Source: Deltaproteobacteria bacterium (lineage in GTDB: Bacteria > UBA10199 > DSSB01). Taken from it: 8,078 nucleotides of DNA. The stretch's first letter is position 1; each line of letters opens with the position of its first letter. The DNA is taken from positions 1 through 8,078 of the forward strand of contig JAJFLL010000328.1 in NCBI GenBank assembly GCA_021772695.1, in the 5' to 3' direction. This document shows, piece by piece, positions 1 to 6,094 of the stretch. The notes beneath the pieces were generated by a model, which was not told where the DNA came from, ran no database searches, and saw only the letters and a list, made by a program, of their open reading frames with translations. The translations under genes and the position numbers were made by a program.

Positions 1-82
1 CTCTCTCTTCGATTTCTAAGTCAAGTTGGCAAGATCATCTCACCGTCATCAGGGTGGAGTGCTTATTTTCAGTTTGTTTATC

Positions 83-94
83 TGATATAAATAC
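83..94 (+). promoter_or_regulatory. Degenerate FNR-type half-conserved box upstream of nirK
   Basis: The bases TGAT-ATAA-ATAC resemble the TGAT-N4-ATCA core with an intact left half and a poor right half. The left half and spacer closely resemble the better box at 4389-4402 (CTGATCTAAATCAT). A TATAGT hexamer at 138-143 matches the -10 consensus in 5 of 6 bases. It would put transcription start near 150 and the centre of this box near -61.5, a position used by FNR-family activators. No good -35 is visible, as expected of an activated promoter. The call is inference from spacing and a single good half-site. Confidence 0.3.
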
Positions 95-137
95 GATAAC
101 TTTAACCTAATCTTTAAACGCAATCATCTTATTCATC

Positions 138-143
138 TATAGT
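138..143 (+). promoter_or_regulatory. Possible -10 element of nirK
   Basis: TATAGT, 5 of 6 matches to the sigma-70 -10 hexamer, lies about 50 bases before the nirK start. The bases 17 upstream (TAAACG at 115-120) are a poor -35. This is weak on its own and is supported only by its spacing from the possible FNR-type box. Confidence 0.25.
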
Positions 144-190
144 TTTTTTCCTGAAGAAGTTTTAAAATTGTACACGAGTGGAGATTTTTT

Positions 191-1225
191 ATGGCCGCTA
201 AAATAATGACATACTTTATTTTCCTATTGCCCTTGGTTTTACTAGGTGGTTGCAACAGCGCCAAACAAGAATACGGAAATACCTATGGGGCACCAGAAGC
301 GGTTTTGGGGTCCGAGCTTCCCACTGAAAACAAATTTTATTCCGGTGAGGTCCTCTCCGACGCGCCAGACGTGAAACCGACTCCCTCGGGAAATGTTCAT
401 CATGTCCGGCTGGATGCTACCCACAAGATGGCGGAAATCTTTCCTGGTATGAAATATCGCGCCTGGACCTTCGGAGATACGGTCCCCGGTCCGGTTATGC
501 GCATCAAGCAGGGTGACAAAGTGATTTTTACCTTGACCAACCGGGCCGAGGAAACTGTTCAATTTGTGCCACCCATGCCTCATTCTATTGACCTTCATGC
601 CGCAATGCTTTCCCCCCAGGATAAATATCGCACTATCGACCCGGGAAAAACTTTGACCTTTGAATGGACGGCCAACTACCCCGGGGTCTTCATGTACCAT
701 TGCGCAACGGTTATGGTTCTCCAACATTTGGCGGCAGGGATGTACGGGATGACCATCGTGGAACCCAAAGGGGGGTATCCCACTAAGGTGGACCAGGAGT
801 ACGCGGTAGTCCAATCGGAGTTTTATCCTAAAGAGAATCCCGAGTCAGACGGAAGTTACGAATTTGATTTACAGGCCACTGAAAAGAAGGACCCCACTTA
901 CGTTGTTTTTAATGGGAAGTTTATGCGACATATGGACGAACCGTTGAAGGCCAAGCCGGGAGATCGGGTCCGTTTGTATTTTCTGAATGCTGGGCCCAAT
1001 GACACGTCGAGTTTTCATGTGATCGGCACTATCTTCGATAAGGTCTGGTTGGATGGAAATCCTGCCAACGAATTGAGAGGGATGCAAACTGTCATGGTGC
1101 CGGCCAGTGGGTCCGCTATCGTGGAATTTGTGGTACCGGAGGCGGGGCAATTCGTTATGGTTGATCATGAATTTGCCGACGCCCATCACGGCGCCATGGG
1201 AGTTGTGGATGCATCACAGCCTTAA
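191..1225 (+). CDS. nirK: Copper-containing nitrite reductase (NO-forming), lipoprotein NirK
   Basis: This gene encodes the enzyme that reduces nitrite to nitric oxide, the committing step of denitrification, on the outer side of the inner membrane. The 344-residue protein has two cupredoxin domains. All expected copper ligands are visible. Type 1 copper: H131, C171, H179, M184. Type 2 copper: H136, H170, H326. The catalytic pair is D134 (in HSIDLH) and H276 (in FHVIG). The N-terminus has a hydrophobic segment ending in the lipobox LGGC, with C21 as the lipidated residue, so it should be membrane-tethered rather than soluble. The type 1 loop is C-x7-H, one residue shorter than the C-x8-H of Achromobacter and Alcaligenes NirK, and resembles the Nitrosomonas-type enzymes. 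No cytochrome or cupredoxin fusion is present. The ATG at 191 is preceded by GGAG at 180-183 with 7-base spacing. The next gene overlaps its end by 17 bp, suggesting a nirK operon. Confidence 0.95.
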   Translation: MAAKIMTYFIFLLPLVLLGGCNSAKQEYGNTYGAPEAVLGSELPTENKFYSGEVLSDAPDVKPTPSGNVHHVRLDATHKMAEIFPGMKYRAWTFGDTVPGPVMRIKQGDKVIFTLTNRAEETVQFVPPMPHSIDLHAAMLSPQDKYRTIDPGKTLTFEWTANYPGVFMYHCATVMVLQHLAAGMYGMTIVEPKGGYPTKVDQEYAVVQSEFYPKENPESDGSYEFDLQATEKKDPTYVVFNGKFMRHMDEPLKAKPGDRVRLYFLNAGPNDTSSFHVIGTIFDKVWLDGNPANELRGMQTVMVPASGSAIVEFVVPEAGQFVMVDHEFADAHHGAMGVVDASQP

Positions 1226-1604
1226 AATTTTTGGCTTCGGGTTAATTTTGCTGGGAGTGGTTGCTTTTTTGCCCCCCAAACTGAGGGCCTGTGATCGTTG
1301 TTACGAGGATGAGCGTTCCGCAGTGTATAGTTATTCCGCGGTGAAAACGGCTCAAGACGATCCTAAAAATTTTGAATTTCTGGTCTTCAAAATCAAGGGC
1401 ATTTTAACGAAACCTCTTCTCGAAAATCTCAACACTTATCTTAAAGATCAAGCTGATGTGGAGGCGGGTACTATCAAAATTTCCACTTATAAAAATTCCA
1501 TGGGCTTTCTCCATAAAAAAACCGTCTCTTTGGAAACCTTAACCGAAAATCTCAACCGCACTTTCCCTCAGTTGAAATTTCAAAACATCCCCTATCCTAA
1601 GTGA
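1209..1604 (+). CDS. Small exported protein with CxxC motif and HMA-like domain, overlapping nirK
   Basis: Unrecognised gene of 131 residues. The start at 1209 is chosen over the longer frame opening with GTG at 1107. It has GGGAG at 1198-1202 with 6-base spacing, and it gives a proper signal peptide (MHHSLK, then a hydrophobic run to about residue 21, then PPKLRA). The longer frame reads through nirK. Cleavage after A27 would leave C28 at the mature N-terminus; LRAC is a poor lipobox because of the Arg, so lipidation is uncertain. C28 and C31 form CDRC. Residues about 55-127 read like the beta-alpha-beta-beta-alpha-beta pattern of heavy-metal-associated domains (FLVFKIKG, then helix KPLLENLNTYL, then GTIKIS, then VSLETLTENLNRTF). 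The usual metal-binding CxxC after the first strand is missing. Overlap with nirK implies translational coupling and a shared role. A copper-delivery or NirK-assembly function is inference only. Confidence 0.75.
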   Translation: MHHSLKIFGFGLILLGVVAFLPPKLRACDRCYEDERSAVYSYSAVKTAQDDPKNFEFLVFKIKGILTKPLLENLNTYLKDQADVEAGTIKISTYKNSMGFLHKKTVSLETLTENLNRTFPQLKFQNIPYPK

Positions 1605-1660
1605 AATTTTCACCTAAAGTTGCTGGGGGTTTACTAGAGGAGGCACCAAAGAAAACCAGC

Positions 1661-1936
1661 TCAATGCGGCGCCAAGCGTTTCAGTTGTCGAGAAAAAGAC
1701 TGGTAAATCGGTCTCGCATTCATGCCGGTGAAATTTGGTTCTAACTGGCAATAAAGGCCCAGCTGCTTGTGGGTCTTGAGGCTGGCTTCGAGTGCAGGCA
1801 CCTGCTGATAGCGATAATCCTCAGCTGATGAATGATTATTATGAAAACGAAGGAGAATGAATGTTTCTAAATATTCTAGCGCCAGTTGATTAAACCTCGA
1901 AGAACAAGCGCGCCTTAAAGATCGCCAAAAAAATCG
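1661..1936 (-). pseudogene. Stop-free minus-strand stretch without a usable start, possible gene remnant
   Basis: On the minus strand, 91 codons are open between an in-frame TAG (plus positions 1937-1939) and a TGA at 1661-1663. No ATG or TTG begins a long frame, and the best GTG would give fewer than 50 residues. The predicted peptide has a protein-like composition towards its end (for example LKTHKQLGLYCQLEP and ARPIYQSFSRQLKRLAPH). I do not recognise a family. The upstream part lies opposite the 5' end of the USP pseudogene, so at most about 1661-1848 could be an independent remnant. Chance openness is a fair alternative. Otherwise 1605-1848 holds nothing I can identify. Confidence 0.2.
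1806..1817 (+). promoter_or_regulatory. Near-match FNR-type box before the USP pseudogene
   Basis: TGAT-AGCG-ATAA matches the TGAT-N4-ATCA core in 7 of 8 positions and is centred about 50 bases before the old start codon at 1861. USP genes under FNR/ANR-type control are known in other bacteria, so this may be the relic of such a promoter. Short degenerate sites occur by chance, hence the low confidence. Confidence 0.25.
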
Positions 1937-2257
1937 CTACCCCAAAACCGTTCGCGAATTACTCTTCTCTATGTGATCGAATAAATAGAATACCTTTCCG
2001 ATCATGAATTAAAAGCATATTATAAAACTCTTGAAAAAAAAGTGTATCGTGAAATGAAGACCTTGATGGAAAGTTAAGATCGCGGCTATCCTAGAATTTT
2101 TCAAGCTATCCACTATGGAAATCGCACTGAACAAATTGTTCGATACGCTACAAACCGAAAAATCGTCAATGCAGGTTGTCTGCGACTACTATTCTACATC
2201 ACAACAAATCGAGAATTTCCGTCATGCATCCATGATATGGCGGTAATCGACTATTAA
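1861..2257 (+). pseudogene. Decayed universal stress protein (UspA family) gene
   Basis: A USP gene is readable but broken. It opens with MFLNILAPVD, the typical USP first strand and nucleotide-site Asp. A TAA at 1891 follows, then TSKNKRALKIAKKIA, the usual first helix. A frameshift near 1957 moves to the next frame, which reads ITLLYVIE, TAA at 1982, IEYLSDHELKAYYKTLEKK, VYREMKTLMES, TAA at 2075, then IHYGNRTEQIVRYAT. After about 2170 the match to the glycine-rich ATP-binding loop is lost. A different frame gives VVCDYY and, later, RHAS, which may be the shifted remains of the C-terminal strand. The total span of about 132 codons is close to a full USP (about 140-150). The ribosome binding site AAGGAG at 1850-1855 is intact with 5-base spacing, so the decay looks recent. 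Three stops plus a frameshift argue against a single sequencing error or recoding. Confidence 0.8.
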
Positions 2258-2279
2258 GGGTGGTCTTGATGAATTTTTT

Positions 2280-3533
2280 TTAAGCGGGCACCGCTTTCGG
2301 CTGACCCAATACCCTGAAGTATCGCCACAGCCACAGAGAAAAGGCCAAACACCAAAATAATCCCGCCCAATAATTTTGGACTCTCAATCCTGGCCATAAA
2401 GAATCCAAGATGGGAAGTCCGACTCGAAGCAAGGCGGTAACTTGGATAGAAAGGATTGCGACTAGCATCCAACGATCGGCGACGATGGGGAGGCCGCCAT
2501 GGCCTCGGGCCACGCGGGTGGAAATACCTACCAATAGGGTGCCGAAGGCCCCGATATAAAGTGCATGGAGGGCTGGGGTTCGGAAGAAGGGAAAACTGGG
2601 AGGGTCGATGCGAAGCAAATGGGCCAAGAGTTCATAGCCCGAGAAGGCGAAAAAGACGAGGACCCAAAATAATCCCAAGTACAATACAAACAGCATCGGG
2701 GCTTGCCGAGGGTTTTTCGGGATCCATTGGCGCCATTCATTGGCCAGTAATATCAAAAAAATCAGATTGAGGATCCAAGAGGCGTAGTGGGTGAGCTTCG
2801 GATTTGTAGGGATGAGGTGAAATCCCAGGTAAAGAACGATCAAGGCCAAGACTAGTTGCAGCGTAAATTTGCCCCTATGGGGTTGGTAATCTTGAACGAC
2901 GCGTCCGGTAAAAAAGGGTACGATGCGATAAGTAATGGAAACCACCAAGAACAAAAGAAAGCCGTAGGTGCCGATTTCAATGCTCCATTCATAAAAACGG
3001 ATGCCTTGACCCCAGGCATAAAAAAAGTAGGAAAGTGTGGATCCTAGGGTTCCAAAGAGCAGGGCTATGAGGATGAAAATGGGCTGACGGTCTTGTCGGA
3101 TCTTTCCCGATCGTAGATACCGTAGCAGGAGAAAGAGAAACAGGACAAAAATACTCAAGGGTTCCAATACGGCAGCGACCTTAAACCAGACGGGGTTCTG
3201 AAACGATCCGAGGATAAAAAATATTTGAGAAAATAGTAATAAGCCCCACAAAAAAATTAAAAACGAGGGGCGAGGATGGGGTTGGTCGACGAAACGGGGA
3301 AAGGCAGTGAGTATGAAACCGAAAACGTAGAAGTTGATCACCCCGTAGATCATGACGTGACTATGGAGGTACTGGGGAATTTGCTGCCAATCGAAGAGTA
3401 CGAGGCCATGGCCCATGGCGTGTAGGTAGGTAAACCAAAAGCCAATAGAAAGGATGGCCCATATTGCTCCGGTTGCAAAAAAAATCCGGTAGGGTTCAAT
3501 GAGAAAATGGCGCCAACGAAAGGAAGTTTTCAC
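2280..3533 (-). CDS. nnrS: NnrS family haem-copper membrane protein (NO stress)
   Basis: This is a 417-residue polytopic inner-membrane protein with about 12 hydrophobic segments, the usual NnrS size. Family hallmarks are visible: the N-terminal histidines in LHSHVMIYG (H57, H59), the following GFILTAFPRF (72-81), and the signature ALHALYIGAFGTLLVGISTR with VARGHGG (321-347; H323, R340, R343, H345). NnrS proteins are haem- and copper-containing, lie in denitrification regulons, and protect against nitric oxide; the exact chemistry is not settled. The start is GTG at plus positions 3531-3533, preceded on the minus strand by AAGG with 6-base spacing. The next possible starts would remove the first membrane segment. 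It is transcribed divergently from the FNR-like regulator and ends about 22 bases from the USP pseudogene, with no obvious terminator hairpin between them. A role in coping with NO from NirK fits the context. Confidence 0.88.
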   Translation of the reverse strand: MKTSFRWRHFLIEPYRIFFATGAIWAILSIGFWFTYLHAMGHGLVLFDWQQIPQYLHSHVMIYGVINFYVFGFILTAFPRFVDQPHPRPSFLIFLWGLLLFSQIFFILGSFQNPVWFKVAAVLEPLSIFVLFLFLLLRYLRSGKIRQDRQPIFILIALLFGTLGSTLSYFFYAWGQGIRFYEWSIEIGTYGFLLFLVVSITYRIVPFFTGRVVQDYQPHRGKFTLQLVLALIVLYLGFHLIPTNPKLTHYASWILNLIFLILLANEWRQWIPKNPRQAPMLFVLYLGLFWVLVFFAFSGYELLAHLLRIDPPSFPFFRTPALHALYIGAFGTLLVGISTRVARGHGGLPIVADRWMLVAILSIQVTALLRVGLPILDSLWPGLRVQNYWAGLFWCLAFSLWLWRYFRVLGQPKAVPA

Positions 3534-3548
3534 AATTCACCTTGAAAA
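3527..3548. repeat. Inverted repeat TTTTCA-N10-TGAAAA over the nnrS start
   Basis: A perfect 6-base inverted repeat with a 10-base spacer covers the nnrS start codon and ribosome binding site. It could be an operator or an RNA hairpin controlling translation, but A/T-rich dyads of this size occur by chance. Confidence 0.2.
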
Positions 3549-3614
3549 TACAAGAGGTTATATTAAAATTTCAGGACCGTTCCTTTTTGCCCCCCATGAG
3601 TGTCTCGATAATAT

Positions 3615-3628
3615 TTGATCAATGTCCA
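3615..3628 (+). promoter_or_regulatory. Possible weak FNR-type site in the nnrS/regulator divergent spacer
   Basis: TTGAT-CAAT-GTCCA has a perfect left FNR half-site and a right half matching ATCAA in 3 of 5 bases. It lies about 54 bases before the regulator start and about 88 bases from the nnrS start, so it could serve either gene or autoregulation. It is the only such candidate I found in this roughly 140-base spacer. Confidence 0.25.
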
Positions 3629-3675
3629 GAATTAAACTGGAATAATGACGCCGTGCTTCATAAGATGACTCACAA

Positions 3676-4386
3676 ATGTCAAAGCGCCAAACCCCAATCT
3701 GTGAAACCTGCGAAAGCCGTGATACCAATTTATTCTGCAGTCTCCATGCTCCGGAGCTGGAAAGCTTCAATCGTCATAAGACCCAAAATCGATACCGTAA
3801 AGGACAAATCATTTTTTACGATGGAAACCAGGCCTTCGGGGTGTTCTGCATTCAGCGGGGCCGAGTCAAACTATACAAGTTAGGGCCGCAAGGCCATCCC
3901 CAGATCGTGCGGTTGGCGGGCCCCGGCAATCTACTGGGTTATCGTTCACTGCTTTCTAACGAACCCTATCATGCTACTGCCGAGGCTTTAGAAGATTGTG
4001 ATATTTGTTGTATCGATCGTGAGGCCTTTCTTTCGGTGGCGCGGGGCAACCAAGATATGGCCTTTAAACTGTTGCGAAAATTATCCCAGGAACTGCGCCA
4101 GGCAGAGGATCTAGCCACTAGCATTGCTCAGAAGTCGGCGAGAGAAAGAATGGCCGAGCTCTTGATTCATCTAAAGGAGGCTTACGGTCGGCAGGAAAGC
4201 CTGGGGTTTTCCATCGATTTGCATCTTTCTCGGGAAGAAATGGGGGAGATGATCGGTATTACTCAAGAGACTGCCATTCGTTTGCTTTCTGATTTTAAAA
4301 AATCCAAATTCATCCATGTGAATGAACGACAGATTACTATTTTAAACCTGCCTGCCTTGCTGCATGCGGCTGCCTTAGAGGTCTAA
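3676..4386 (+). CDS. Crp/Fnr family transcriptional regulator with N-terminal cysteine cluster
   Basis: This is a 236-residue two-domain regulator. Residues about 40-125 form the cyclic-nucleotide-binding-type beta roll (YRKGQIIFYDGNQAFGVFCI and onward). A long dimerisation helix runs about 125-155, and a winged helix-turn-helix lies about 155-226 with the turn and recognition helix at LSREEMGEMIGITQETAIRLL (184-204). The N-terminus has C9-x2-C12-x8-C21. C111 aligns with the fourth cluster ligand of E. coli FNR (C122), and C108 and C112 lie next to it. An oxygen- or NO-labile iron-sulfur cluster is therefore plausible, though the spacing differs from E. coli FNR (C-x2-C-x5-C). In the recognition helix E198 and R202 match FNR E209 and R213, but FNR S212 is replaced by I201. 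The ATG at 3676 has no strong ribosome binding site. It is divergent from nnrS and sits directly before an FNR-type box, so control of this denitrification cluster is likely. Confidence 0.9.
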   Translation: MSKRQTPICETCESRDTNLFCSLHAPELESFNRHKTQNRYRKGQIIFYDGNQAFGVFCIQRGRVKLYKLGPQGHPQIVRLAGPGNLLGYRSLLSNEPYHATAEALEDCDICCIDREAFLSVARGNQDMAFKLLRKLSQELRQAEDLATSIAQKSARERMAELLIHLKEAYGRQESLGFSIDLHLSREEMGEMIGITQETAIRLLSDFKKSKFIHVNERQITILNLPALLHAAALEV

Positions 4387-4388
4387 AA

Positions 4389-4402
4389 CTGATCTAAATC
4401 AT
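4389..4402 (+). promoter_or_regulatory. FNR-type operator upstream of the sensor-domain/porin operon
   Basis: CTGAT-CTAA-ATCAT has a perfect TGAT-N4-ATCA core, lying just after the stop of the regulator gene. If the centre (4395.5) is at -41.5, as in class II FNR promoters, transcription would start near 4437. A TTTACT at 4424-4429 (4 of 6 matches) would be the -10, with a 22-base leader before the ATG at 4460. Sequence and spacing both fit; the identity of the binding protein is inferred. Confidence 0.6.
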
Positions 4403-4459
4403 ATTGCCGCCTGCACCCCGTCATTTACTTTTTGCGCAATAAACTATTCTCTACCAAGA

Positions 4460-4804
4460 ATGGAAGAACTCTATCGAGAGATTTTAGTTTGGTTGGGTTC
4501 CTTGGTTTGCAAGGGGCAAGCCTTGAGCTTTCGAAAGGGTCAGGTGCTTTTCTACGAAGGACATATCCCCTATGGTATCTATCTAGTCCGGTCAGGGATA
4601 ATAGCCATCTCCTCAAAACAAGAAGAATGCCCTCCGGAAGTCGCCGGGAAAATTCCGCAGGGCGAGATCTACGGGCTAGATGCCATTCTGCAGAAACATC
4701 CTTTTTGCTGTACCGGAACGGCACAGACCGATTGCGAGGCGATTTTTATTTCACGAAATCTTTTAGAACCCATGTTGAAGCAATGGCGATGTTTAGATAC
4801 TTAA
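4460..4804 (+). CDS. Stand-alone Crp/Fnr-type cyclic-nucleotide-binding-like domain without HTH
   Basis: A 114-residue protein that consists only of the beta-roll sensor domain. It aligns along its length with residues about 39-120 of the upstream regulator: FRKGQVLFYEGHIPYGIYLV against YRKGQIIFYDGNQAFGVFCI, and TDCEAIFISRNLL against EDCDICCIDREAFL. The long dimerisation helix and the whole DNA-binding domain are missing, and no frame downstream supplies them because the next gene begins one base later. The arginine-containing cAMP phosphate-binding motif of CRP is not recognisable, so cAMP binding is unlikely. The N-terminal CxxC of its neighbour is also absent. It has six Cys (17, 57, 83, 84, 92, 111), including an adjacent pair. 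It looks like a truncated duplicate kept as a gene: the frame is intact and a good FNR-type box precedes it. Possible roles are a partner or antagonist of the full regulator, or a free sensor. No function is established. Confidence 0.75.
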   Translation: MEELYREILVWLGSLVCKGQALSFRKGQVLFYEGHIPYGIYLVRSGIIAISSKQEECPPEVAGKIPQGEIYGLDAILQKHPFCCTGTAQTDCEAIFISRNLLEPMLKQWRCLDT

Positions 4805-4805
4805 T

Positions 4806-6068
4806 ATGCTGCTCAAATCCTTTCATTTCCAATTATTTATTATTCTTGCCGCGATTTCACTCACCCTAAGCTACACCGCAATGGTTTATGGCCACCCCGT
4901 TTGGCCTGACACGGTCAAGGTGGGAGGAGAGTTTCGTACTAGGGTGGAAGCTCGATTCAATGATGATCTGGACGGAGTCCAGGATGACAACGATCTGCTC
5001 GTCTTGCTTCGCACGCGAGTTTATCTGGACTTGAATCCCACCGATGAGATCAAGATCTTTGCCATGTTTCAAGATTCTGAAACCCTGGGGCAGGGCAATT
5101 CCTTTTTTCAAACCCCCTCGGACCGGTCTTTCTATCAGGGTTATCTGCAGGTACTCACACCTGGAAAATGGACCACACGCCTCCGTTTGGGCAGGCAGGA
5201 GTTGTTATACGGTGACGAACGACTCATCGGCGCCTTTAATTGGGGCAATTTAGGAAGAAGTTTCGATGGCATGGTATTACGTCTGGAAAACTCTGCTTTC
5301 TGGATGGATATTTTCGGAACGAGAATCAAGTTGCCCAATGGTAAAGAGGCCCAGTTGGCCTCTTCCTATGCGCACTGGAAAAAATTTCCCAGCGGCATTT
5401 TGGAGCCCTATATCATTGTCTACCACGGCAATGAACTCGGCCTGAATAATCAGGAATTATCCTTGGTCACCCTGGGCACCCGAATCGACGGCAAGGTGGG
5501 GCAGTCCTGGGATTATGGCTTTGAGGGGGCCTACCAAACGGGACAAAATGCGGGCAACCTCATCAGCGACTTCGCCCTCCAGTCCCAATTCGGCTTCACT
5601 TTTGCCGCTAAATGTAAACCCCGCCTGGGTTTTGAATATAATTTTGCCTCGGGTGATGGAACCCCTGGCGCGGGTACCGTCACATTGTTTAATAATATTC
5701 TCCCCACCAATCATGGTAAGTACGGCCTGATCGATTATTTTTCCTGGCGAAACATGCACGACATCAGTGCTAATTTCGTGGTTCACCCTTCCGATTTCAT
5801 CAAGGCTTATCTGGCCTATCATGCCTTCTTTCTGCCCCAACCGGCCAATGGGGTCTTTGCGGCCAATGGGCAACAGTTCCGTACCGGTATTCCGGGGGCG
5901 AGCGCCTATGCCGGGCAGGAAATCGACGTCTATTTCAAATTCGATCCTATCAAGTATTTCAGTGGACTGGTCGGTTACTCTGTTTTTTTCCCCGGTCAAT
6001 TTTTTGCAGATACCGGAACCGCTGACATTGCTCACTTTTTCTATGCCCAAGTCCTGGCGCGCTATTAA
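4806..6068 (+). CDS. Outer-membrane beta-barrel protein, alginate export (AlgE-like) family
   Basis: This 420-residue protein begins with a signal peptide (hydrophobic residues about 9-25; cleavage probably shortly before HPVW, about residue 30). The mature part opens with the family-typical barrel strand GGEFRTRVEARF. It alternates short polar turns with amphipathic strands and includes RLRLGRQELLYGDERLIGAF and NLGRSFDGMVLRLE, typical of the alginate-export porin family. It ends in an aromatic residue (QVLARY), as outer-membrane proteins do for Bam recognition. The family name does not imply alginate here: no alginate genes are nearby, and relatives are found beside many respiratory and metal-related clusters. 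The start follows the previous stop by one base, with no clear ribosome binding site, suggesting translational coupling to the sensor-domain gene. Its place between a regulator and narG suggests passage of nitrate, nitrite or another small solute, but this is inference. Confidence 0.82.
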   Translation: MLLKSFHFQLFIILAAISLTLSYTAMVYGHPVWPDTVKVGGEFRTRVEARFNDDLDGVQDDNDLLVLLRTRVYLDLNPTDEIKIFAMFQDSETLGQGNSFFQTPSDRSFYQGYLQVLTPGKWTTRLRLGRQELLYGDERLIGAFNWGNLGRSFDGMVLRLENSAFWMDIFGTRIKLPNGKEAQLASSYAHWKKFPSGILEPYIIVYHGNELGLNNQELSLVTLGTRIDGKVGQSWDYGFEGAYQTGQNAGNLISDFALQSQFGFTFAAKCKPRLGFEYNFASGDGTPGAGTVTLFNNILPTNHGKYGLIDYFSWRNMHDISANFVVHPSDFIKAYLAYHAFFLPQPANGVFAANGQQFRTGIPGASAYAGQEIDVYFKFDPIKYFSGLVGYSVFFPGQFFADTGTADIAHFFYAQVLARY

Positions 6069-6094
6069 ATCCCTAAGACCATAGTGTTTTTCAT

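Noticed and set aside
242..814. Minus-strand open frame of 190 codons opposite nirK
   Set aside because: It is a shadow of nirK: no recognisable domain, His/Gly-rich composition typical of antisense reading, and nirK is beyond doubt.
1107..1208. Longer GTG-started version of the small protein after nirK
   Set aside because: It would put 34 extra residues, read through nirK, ahead of the signal peptide. The ATG at 1209 has a strong ribosome binding site and yields a normal signal sequence.
1601..1613. Palindrome GTGAAA-T-TTTCAC at the end of the small-protein gene
   Set aside because: The one-base loop and lack of a GC-rich stem or T-run rule out a standard terminator, and the spacing is wrong for a CRP site.
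1861..2257. TAA recoding as an explanation for three in-frame TAA codons in the USP frame
   Set aside because: A frameshift is also needed and the C-terminal motif is lost. All neighbouring genes use TAA or TGA normally as stops.
2258..2279. T-run near 2274-2280 as a terminator between the USP pseudogene and nnrS
   Set aside because: No stem-loop could be found in front of the T-run on either strand.
4432..4869. Alternative plus-strand frame of 145 codons overlapping the sensor-domain gene
   Set aside because: The composition is Arg/Ser-rich without a domain, whereas the other frame aligns with the Crp/Fnr beta roll.
5457..6050. Minus-strand open frame of 197 codons opposite the barrel protein
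   Set aside because: Antisense shadow without a ribosome binding site or recognisable domain; the plus-strand barrel with signal peptide and terminal aromatic residue is clear.
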